DNA of 5,860 nt from JAJPGZ01 sp041167105 (lineage in GTDB: Bacteria > Verrucomicrobiota > Verrucomicrobiia > Chthoniobacterales > UBA10450). Location of the stretch: positions 1 through 5,860 of the forward strand of contig JBEEGX010000112.1 in assembly GCA_041167105.1 (NCBI GenBank). Direction: 5' to 3'. The notes under the pieces were generated by a model that saw only the letters and a program-made list of their open reading frames with translations, was not told the origin of the DNA and did not search any database. The position numbers were made by a program, and so were the translations under genes. Below are positions 1-5,700 of this stretch, piece by piece (positions within the stretch are counted from its first letter, which is position 1; the number at the start of each line of letters is the position of its first letter).

Positions 1-651
1 GACGAGCGCGGCTTGCTATTGATGTTCGACGAAGTGCAGGCCGGTCATTTTCGCACGGGAAAATTTCAAAGCTGGCAACGCATCCTCGAAAATGAAGATG
101 TCGATCTTGTGCCGGACGCGGTCGCGATGGCGAAGTCGCTTGGCGGCGGTTTCCCAATCGGCGCGTTTTGGGTGCGTGAGAAATTTGCCGATATGCTTTC
201 GGCCGGATCGCATGCGAGCACGTTTGGCGGGACGCCGCTGGCCTGCGCCGTGGCGCTGCGCATTTTCGATGTCATCGAGCGCGATTCTTTAGCCGAGAAT
301 GCGCATTCGTTAGGAACATTTTTGCTCGAACAATTGCGCAAGTCTGTGGGTAACGTTGTGCGCGAAGTCCGCGGACTTGGCTTAATGATTGGGATTGAAT
401 TTCAGCCGGAGTTCAATGCGATTAATGTCGTGAAGCGATTGCACGAGCGCGGTGTGTTAACGGTTCCGGCGGGCAATTCGGTGATTCGTTTGTTGCCGCC
501 GCTTAATCTGTCGCGCATTGAAGCGGAAGAGGGATTGCGTGCGATCGAAGATGTAATTGACTCGCTCGCTCCCGCTCGCTCGCCCTCACGGGCCGCCCGT
601 CCACGTCGCTCGCCTCCCGGCGGCGACGTTGTCGATCTTGCACGAACATGA
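1..651 (+). CDS. argD: Acetylornithine aminotransferase, C-terminal part (5' end outside window)
   Basis: A PLP-dependent class III aminotransferase. The ArgD family converts N-acetylglutamate semialdehyde and glutamate to N-acetylornithine in cytoplasmic arginine synthesis. The frame is open from base 1, so the N-terminal half is missing; the last 216 residues are present, against about 390-430 for a whole enzyme. Visible motifs, numbered from base 1: FDEVQAG (Asp10 should contact the PLP pyridine nitrogen), AMAKSLGGGFPIGA with the Schiff-base lysine at residue 45 (bases 133-135), STFGGTPLACA, VRGLGLMIGIEF and LTVPAGNSVIRLLPPL. The last two are typical of ArgD rather than other class III members. 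The following argF supports this, although a succinylornithine or ornithine aminotransferase role cannot be excluded. Oddity: after the expected end (AIEDVIDSLA) there is a tail of about 26 residues rich in Arg, Pro and Ser, encoded by a hairpin-forming repeat. The stop TGA overlaps the argF start as ATGA. Confidence 0.9.
   Translation, partial: DERGLLLMFDEVQAGHFRTGKFQSWQRILENEDVDLVPDAVAMAKSLGGGFPIGAFWVREKFADMLSAGSHASTFGGTPLACAVALRIFDVIERDSLAENAHSLGTFLLEQLRKSVGNVVREVRGLGLMIGIEFQPEFNAINVVKRLHERGVLTVPAGNSVIRLLPPLNLSRIEAEEGLRAIEDVIDSLAPARSPSRAARPRRSPPGGDVVDLART
561..646. repeat. REP-like hairpin-forming element at the argD/argF junction
   Basis: Seen directly: the octamer CGCTCGCT occurs at 563-570 and again at 573-580. 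It is followed by a small hairpin, ACGGG (588-592) pairing with CCCGT (596-600), and then a strong one. In the strong hairpin ACGTCGC (603-609) pairs with GCGACGT (623-629), and CGCC (611-614) pairs with GGCG (619-622), leaving one bulged T and a TCCC loop. Bases 627-644 then match, in reverse complement, the sequence just after argF with one central mismatch. The stretch codes for the low-complexity tail of ArgD and ends two bases before the argF ATG. Inference: a repetitive extragenic palindrome-type element that inserted at, or replaced, the original end of argD. No T-run follows it, so it does not look like a terminator. Genome-wide copy number is unknown. Confidence 0.5.
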
Positions 652-1544
652 AACATCTTCTCAGCATCGAGCAGCTCACGCGCGACGAGATCGAGCGCAT
701 TCTGCAACGCACGGCCGAGTTCAAAAACAAACGCGGCCAGATTTCGGCGCGGCCGCTCGCCGGACAAACCTGGGCGCTGATTTTTTCGAAGCCGTCCACG
801 CGCACGCGCGTTTCGTTTGAAGTGGGAATCCGCGAGCTCGGCGGCGAATCAATTTACATGAACGCGGCGGACGCGCAGCTCGGGCGCGGCGAGTTGATTA
901 AGGACACGGCGCGGGTGCTGGCGCGGATGATTCACGGCGCCATCATTCGCACCTATGCGCAAAGTGACATCGAGGAGTTCGCGGAATTTTCCGGCGTGCC
1001 GACGGTGAATGCGCTGACCGATGATGAGCATCCGTGCCAGATTCTCGGCGATATTTTCACGATCATCGAAAAGCGCGGCAAGATCGATAATTGCATTGTC
1101 ACGTTCGTCGGAGATGGCATCGCGAACACAGCGCGGTCGTGGTTGTTCGCGGCGGGGAAATTGGATTTTGAATTGCGAATCGCGTCGCCAAAAAAATATC
1201 AGCCGAAAAAGAAATTGCTCGATCACGCGGGTGGCCGTGTCACCTGCACGGACGATGTAGAAGAAGCGGCGCGCGGTGCGGACGTGCTCTATACCGACAT
1301 CTGGGTTTCGATGGGCCGCGAAGCGGAAGAAGCGCGGCGCGAAGCGGAGCTCGGGCCGTATTGGATCAATGAGGCGCTAGTTAGGCTGGCGAAACCGGAT
1401 GCGATGGTGATGCATTGTTTGCCGGCACATCGCGGGCAGGAGATCGACGCGAAGACATTCGAAGCGCACGCGCAGACGATCTTCGATCAGGCGGAGAACC
1501 GATTGCACGTGCAGAAAGCGATCCTGGCGGAGTTGGCGAGTTGA
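648..1544 (+). CDS. argF: Ornithine carbamoyltransferase
   Basis: Makes citrulline from ornithine and carbamoyl phosphate, the sixth step of arginine synthesis, in the cytoplasm. It has 298 residues, slightly short of the usual 305-335. Carbamoyl-phosphate site: SxxSTRTR-type segment FSKPSTRTR with STRTR at 50-54, and HPCQ at 128-131. Ornithine site: DIWVSMG with Asp217 and SMG at 221-223, and MHCLPAHRG around Cys257. The SMG loop separates it from N-acetylornithine and aspartate carbamoyltransferases. Variation: the usual GDGNNV-type segment reads GDGIANTARSW (155-165), with an apparent one-residue insertion before Asn160. The ATG start is set by the typical N-terminus MKHLLSIEQLT and by the ATGA overlap with argD. 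There is no Shine-Dalgarno sequence just upstream; a hairpin ending at 629 lies there instead. Translation by coupling to argD is therefore likely. No clear terminator follows the stop. Confidence 0.95.
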   Translation: MKHLLSIEQLTRDEIERILQRTAEFKNKRGQISARPLAGQTWALIFSKPSTRTRVSFEVGIRELGGESIYMNAADAQLGRGELIKDTARVLARMIHGAIIRTYAQSDIEEFAEFSGVPTVNALTDDEHPCQILGDIFTIIEKRGKIDNCIVTFVGDGIANTARSWLFAAGKLDFELRIASPKKYQPKKKLLDHAGGRVTCTDDVEEAARGADVLYTDIWVSMGREAEEARREAELGPYWINEALVRLAKPDAMVMHCLPAHRGQEIDAKTFEAHAQTIFDQAENRLHVQKAILAELAS

Positions 1545-1546
1545 CG

Positions 1547-1566
1547 GCGTGTAAGATCGACAACCG
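1547..1566 (+). repeat. Copy of short dispersed repeat after argF
   Basis: Three bases after the argF stop lies GCGTGTAAGATCGACAACCG. Its core CGTGTAAGATCGACAAC matches the reverse complement of 628-644 at the other end of argF with a single T/C difference. GTAAGATCGACAA also recurs after the PEP-CTERM gene. argF is therefore flanked by inverted copies of this motif. The following bases 1567-1590 contain GATGAGGTC, which also occurs at 2582-2590. This is probably a fragment of a repeat family. Part of the likeness could be chance, because GTCGATCTT also occurs in coding sequence as Val-Asp-Leu. Confidence 0.4.
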
Positions 1567-1600
1567 CTCTGTAGGATGAGGTCGGCGCGGGGAAATTTCT

Positions 1601-1618
1601 TAAATTCGGCCGAATTTA
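1601..1618. promoter_or_regulatory. Perfect 18-bp palindrome, candidate operator
   Basis: TAAATTCGGCCGAATTTA is a perfect 18-bp inverted repeat without a spacer. It lies 77 bases before the ATG of the PEP-CTERM gene and three bases before a TTGACA hexamer. Its position and symmetry suit a binding site for a dimeric regulator. A role as a weak terminator for argF is less likely, because no T-run follows and the loop would have to come from the GGCC centre. The regulator is unknown. Confidence 0.45.
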
Positions 1619-1621
1619 GTA

Positions 1622-1650
1622 TTGACAGTTTTCCAGAAATTTGAGAAACC
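1622..1650 (+). promoter_or_regulatory. Possible promoter of the PEP-CTERM gene (-35 only)
   Basis: A perfect sigma-70 -35 hexamer, TTGACA, lies at 1622-1627 in an AT-rich patch. No good -10 hexamer is found 16-18 bases downstream (GAAACC at 1645-1650 is poor), so this could be an activator-dependent promoter or chance. A spacer between argF and a gene of unrelated function is a reasonable place for a promoter. Confidence 0.25.
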
Positions 1651-1694
1651 CTCTGGCCCGCAGTTTAGAGGGAAAAAACGGAACTCATCTTTTT

Positions 1695-2492
1695 ATGATC
1701 AAGAAAATCGCGCTCGGTTACTCATTACTCGCCTTAGCAAGCGCCATCTCATTCGGTGCTTCCGACAATTTCGAGAATTCAAACCCGAGTAATGATTACA
1801 ATGACGGCATCCAATATAATGATAATGGCGGCTCGGGCTTCGGAGCGCTGACTTATCTGGAAGGCACCGGGGGAAGTTTGTTCGATGGTTCGTTAAGCGG
1901 AGCCCGGGCGTTAGGTATTGCCGCCGGTAACGGCCCTGGAAATACCCAAGCACTGGGTCGCACGGTTACGGGAGGGGTTATTGCAGGGACCTACAGTTTG
2001 GATCTGCGGTTCAATGTAAACAATGTGGTGGGCACGACTGGTTTTAACATTAAGAGCGCTCTAGGGACGAGCTTCGGGGGCAACGAAAATCTTTTCGTCG
2101 GTTTAACACCCGGCAGCGGAAACAACGTGCTGTTTGTGGACGACGCCACCGGGACTCACACGTTCAGCATTGGAACGCTCACGGAGCTGCGCGGAGTGAA
2201 CATTAATTTCAGCCTCACTTTTGATACGGCGGCAGGGACCTATTCACTTACTGCCAGTGCTAGCTCGCAACTCGGATCGATTAGCGGGAGCCTGAAAGAC
2301 ACGAATGGTGCGACAGCGGGCGTCGGAACATTAAACGCAATCGCGTTTGGTAACTTCAATACCGGAGACACTCAGGACCTCGTGGTCGACAATCTGAATA
2401 TTACCGCGGTTCCCGAGCCTTCGACGCTATCATTCCTGGCGGCGCCGGCGCTTTTGGGTGCGGTCTTCTTCATTCGGCGGCGACGCGCGTAA
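1695..2492 (+). CDS. Exported PEP-CTERM sorting-domain protein
   Basis: A 265-residue predicted envelope or secreted protein of unknown function. The N-terminus MIKKIALGYSLLALASAISFG is a signal peptide with a likely cleavage after Ala22. The C-terminus is a full PEP-CTERM signal: VPEPST from residue 239, a hydrophobic helix (LSFLAAPALLGAVFFI), then RRRRA. In this family an exosortase (EpsH/XrtA type) recognises and removes the tail during sorting to the cell surface or exopolysaccharide; no exosortase gene is visible here. The body is rich in Gly, Asn, Thr and Ser with almost no Cys. Its alternating beta pattern, with FDTAAGTYSLTASA near residues 175-190, suggests a beta-sandwich (LamG/concanavalin-like) fold, but I do not recognise a specific domain. 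A TTG at 1641 is in frame, but it would put 18 residues before the signal peptide and overlap the likely promoter, so ATG 1695 is preferred. The Shine-Dalgarno is weak: AGAGGG at 1667-1672 is too far away. Confidence 0.9.
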   Translation: MIKKIALGYSLLALASAISFGASDNFENSNPSNDYNDGIQYNDNGGSGFGALTYLEGTGGSLFDGSLSGARALGIAAGNGPGNTQALGRTVTGGVIAGTYSLDLRFNVNNVVGTTGFNIKSALGTSFGGNENLFVGLTPGSGNNVLFVDDATGTHTFSIGTLTELRGVNINFSLTFDTAAGTYSLTASASSQLGSISGSLKDTNGATAGVGTLNAIAFGNFNTGDTQDLVVDNLNITAVPEPSTLSFLAAPALLGAVFFIRRRRA

Positions 2493-2501
2493 GATCGACA
2501 A
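2487..2501 (+). repeat. Third copy of the short dispersed repeat, overlapping a stop codon
   Basis: GCGTAAGATCGACAA overlaps the TAA stop of the PEP-CTERM gene (2490-2492). It shares GTAAGATCGACAA (2489-2501) exactly with 1550-1562 behind argF. It thus again sits at the 3' end of a gene. After these 13 bases the two sites diverge. Confidence 0.35.
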
Positions 2502-2519
2502 TTAACTTTGGCGGATCAT

Positions 2520-2549
2520 AAGGCCCCGCGGATTTCCGCGGGGCTTTTT
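2520..2549 (+). terminator. Strong rho-independent terminator after the PEP-CTERM gene
   Basis: A nine-base GC-rich stem, GCCCCGCGG (2523-2531) with CCGCGGGGC (2536-2544), closes on an ATTT loop and is followed directly by TTTTTGTT. A G-U pair and two A-T pairs lengthen the base of the stem. It lies 28 bases after the stop and separates this transcript from the GH13 gene downstream. Confidence 0.93.
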
Positions 2550-2607
2550 GTTGGGCAGAAAATGAGATTTTGAGGTGACGAGATGAGGTCTATTTGAGGC
2601 AAAGAAA

Positions 2608-2633
2608 CCGAAAAATTTCTCGCGCTTTTTCGG
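2608..2633. promoter_or_regulatory. Inverted repeat CCGAAAAA-N10-TTTTTCGG upstream of the GH13 gene
   Basis: Perfect eight-base arms, CCGAAAAA (2608-2615) and TTTTTCGG (2626-2633), are separated by ten bases. The arms lie about 75-100 bases before the GH13 start and cover the place where a -35 box would sit relative to the TAGAAT at 2644. This suits an operator. An mRNA hairpin is also possible if transcription starts further upstream. Upstream of it TGAGG occurs three times (2571, 2584, 2595). Nothing else is seen in the 2550-2607 stretch. Confidence 0.35.
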
Positions 2634-2643
2634 CGAAATACGC

Positions 2644-2649
2644 TAGAAT
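2644..2649 (+). promoter_or_regulatory. Possible -10 element for the GH13 gene
   Basis: TAGAAT differs from the sigma-70 consensus TATAAT at one base. It would start transcription near 2656, leaving a leader of about 53 bases. No good -35 hexamer lies 16-18 bases upstream; that region is the right arm of the inverted repeat, so regulated transcription is plausible. The evidence is a single hexamer. Confidence 0.3.
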
Positions 2650-2708
2650 TCGCATCCGATTTCGTCCGGCCGTGAATCCGTGGGCGAGTCGACTTTAACT
2701 CCCCCCAA

Positions 2709-5700
2709 ATGCACAATAACTGCCGCCGGATTGTCGCGTATTTCGCGGCGATTTTTTGCCTTGTAGGCGCGCAAGTCGTTCGCGGTGAAGCGATGCTCCA
2801 GTACTTCAACACGGACTGGAACGAAATCGCAATGAAGATGCCAGAGCTGGCGGAAGCGGGCTACGATTCGCTCTGGCTGCCGCCGCCGACGAAAGGAAGC
2901 GGCGGACTTTCGGTCGGTTACGATTTGTGGGACCGATTCGATCTCGGCAGCAAAGATCAACGCGGTTCGGTGCGCACGCGTTACGGGACGGAAGCGGATT
3001 TGTTGCGCATGATCGAAGTGGCGCATCGCTTCGGCATTCGCGTTTACTTCGACAATGTGATGAATCACAACGCGTTCGATGTGCCGGGCTACAACGCGAA
3101 TACGCCGATCGATATTTATCCCGGGCTGGTGCCGGAAGATTTTCATCTGCGGCTGACGCCGGAAGGTTTTTATCGCAAGTGGGACAACATCGCGAATTGG
3201 GGTGACACCTGGCAGGTGCAGCACCGGAATTTTTCAGATCTAATTGATCTTGCACAGGAGCCTGGTCCGACGAACGAAAATTTCGGCCTGAGTGAAGGAT
3301 CGACATTTTCGAAAATCAAGTTCGTTAGGCAGCCGAACAATCCGGAATACTACTCCTATAAGCCGGACGGGACCTACGTCGGGTTCGGTCCGAATAACGG
3401 CATTACCGTGCAGATGATCACGGACAATCCGAACTTCTACTCGGAGTACGTGCAGGATTTTCTGAATCGGAGCGCGCGGTGGTTGATCGACCGGACGAAA
3501 GCGGATGGCTTGCGTCTCGATGCGGTCAAACACGTACGCTACGATTTTTTCGGCGCCACGTTCGGCGCGGATAAGGACACGAGCGACTACGGCTATCTTG
3601 GTCAGGCGCAGCGACAGTTCAATATCACGCGCGGTTTTTCCGACGCGAGTCACCGCGATACGGTGTTCGACACGGAAAAGCCGCGTGATGATGCGATGAT
3701 GTTCGGCGAGCATCTCGGTGAGCCGCCGCCGTACAGCGGTTATTTCGATGCCGGGATGCGGCTGGTGAACAATCCGCTGCAGAGCGCGATGAATGGCGTT
3801 CTCGGAAATCCTTCAACCGGATTGCAGGGCTTGGATCAACCGGGCAGCTACGGGTTCAGCGACACGTTGGGCGTGATGTATGCGCAGAGTCACGACAATG
3901 ATTATGCGTCGCGACGGGAGCTGCAGTTTGCACTTTTTCTGACCCGCGCCGGCCTCGGTTCGGTTTACACCGACGGCAATCACCAATCGCAAACATTAAG
4001 TCAAAGCGGCGGCGCGTTTCCGCGGCATGCGAACACAAATTTCCTTGGACAATTCGGCGACGGATTGCTGCCGAATCTTCTCTACATCCATAACCAGTTT
4101 GCGCGCGGTTACCAACAGGGGCGCTGGAGCGATTCCGATCTCGTGGCCTACGAGAGGATCGACAAGCGCGAGAACGCGACCATGCCCGACTCCGACGGCG
4201 TGACCGCGCTCTTGCTGGTGAATGACAACTACGCCAACGGCGTTGGCCTCAACAATAACTTCGGCAGCAATCGCGGAAATCTACGCACTGCATTTCCCGG
4301 CGGCGCTTATTTGTGGCAGTACGCCAGCGGCTCGCTGCCGAGCGGCGACAGCATGACCGGCTTTTATACGACGGTCGGTGATGCCGGGACTGGTCTCGGC
4401 TTCCTCGACCCGAGCATCATCGTGCCGAAGGGCGGCTACTACGTTTTTTCATGGCGCAATCCAGAGCCGTCGGATGCGTGGTCGTTAGGCGGCGGCAAAC
4501 CGCTCACGATTCTGCAAGGTGGCCAGCCAACATCGACATTAACGTATTTGCGCAAAGACGGCCCGGACGGCGACCCGAATTTTAATCCTTACAATATCGG
4601 CGGCGCGGTCGCCGGAAGTTATTCCTATCCCTTCACCATTCCGCGCGTGACGAACGCGACCGATCTCAGTTTCATCGCGCGCGCCGATGGCTCGGCCGAA
4701 AATGTTTTGATGGAGCTCGATGGCGGTGTCGATCTTAACGGCAGCGTTCCGCCCGGCGACACCGATCCGGGCAAACGTGACAATCCTCCGGCGGTTTCGA
4801 CCGATGTTTTTCTGGGTTACGAGCAACCGACATTTGTTGATCGATCCGGTCCCGAAAAATTTGCGGCCATCGACACGGCGCGCTGCACGTTCGGATCGGT
4901 TGGCGCGGAGACTTACGTCGGCGGCGCCACGACAGTAAACGGTTTTGGAAGCAATCCGCAAGATATCGCCGCGGCGACCTTCGTTTACCACGATCCGACC
5001 GCCGGCTTCGGCGACTGGACCGGAACCCATCCCGCGACGCAGTACGTCGATAATGGATCGACAATCACCGTTTACGCGAAAACCAATTCCGTCGGCGGCG
5101 GGTTCCGCATGTTCTTTTATTACACTACTGACGGATCGAATCCCGAAGGCGCGTCCGGCGCTGGTCTCGGCACGACGCAAACCGTCGAGATGAATTACCA
5201 GACGCCGAACACGAGCGACGGAAATAATTGGTGGGGCAAAGCGAGCATCACGCGACCGGCGGGAACGATTAAATACAAGATCGGCATCTACAAAACATTT
5301 CAGTCGAGTGAATTTCCAGGAAGTGCCGCTCAGGTTTTTCGCAAAAAGAAAATGCTGACCATGTTTCAGGTGGCGCACTTCAACGCCACGACGGCGTCAT
5401 TTTATCCGCACAACGATTACGGCGTGACGCAGACTGGCCTAACGGAAGGTTTTCACCTCTTGCGGGCGCGCGCATTTCTCCGGCGCGATAGTTCCGGCGT
5501 CGGCAACGGATTGCGCGCGTCGATTTACAACACCTTCACGCAGGCGTTTTACTACGACGCGCAGCCGCCGGGGGGCGAGATCAAATTCCCCGCGCACAAC
5601 GATACCGTCGGCGGTTCGCGCTATAGCGTGGTCGTGCGCACCGACCCGAGCGTGACCGAAGTTTGGTACCACATCGACGATGTCGATCTTGCAAACGACG

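Noticed and set aside
402..805. Minus-strand open frames across the argD/argF junction
   Set aside because: Both flanking + strand genes are confidently identified. The Arg-rich translations come from the hairpin repeat and antisense argF.
1654..1668. Possible sigma-54 promoter (TGGCCCG then TT) before the PEP-CTERM gene
   Set aside because: Some PEP-CTERM genes elsewhere are sigma-54 dependent and TGGCCCG resembles the -24 box, but the essential -12 GC is replaced by AG, so the match is too weak to call.
1641..1694. TTG start at 1641 extending the PEP-CTERM protein by 18 residues
   Set aside because: The extension would bury the signal peptide behind a charged leader and overlap the likely promoter. 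ATG 1695 gives a standard export signal.
2643..3713. Minus-strand open frames of 193, 166 and 157 codons opposite the GH13 barrel
   Set aside because: They are antisense to the conserved catalytic region and overlap one another in different frames. None has a start region or motif that supports a gene.
4539..5378. Long open frame of 279 codons on the minus strand
   Set aside because: It lies entirely inside the GH13 coding region, whose + frame has clear signal peptide, catalytic motifs and domains. The minus-strand translation is Arg-rich without recognisable motifs, as expected for an antisense shadow in GC-rich DNA.
5679..5694. ATGTCGATCTTGCA-like match to the repeat next to argF
   Set aside because: It is in-frame GH13 coding sequence (Asp-Val-Asp-Leu-Ala). 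The same codons occur near 98-110 in argD, so this is best explained by codon usage rather than an inserted repeat.
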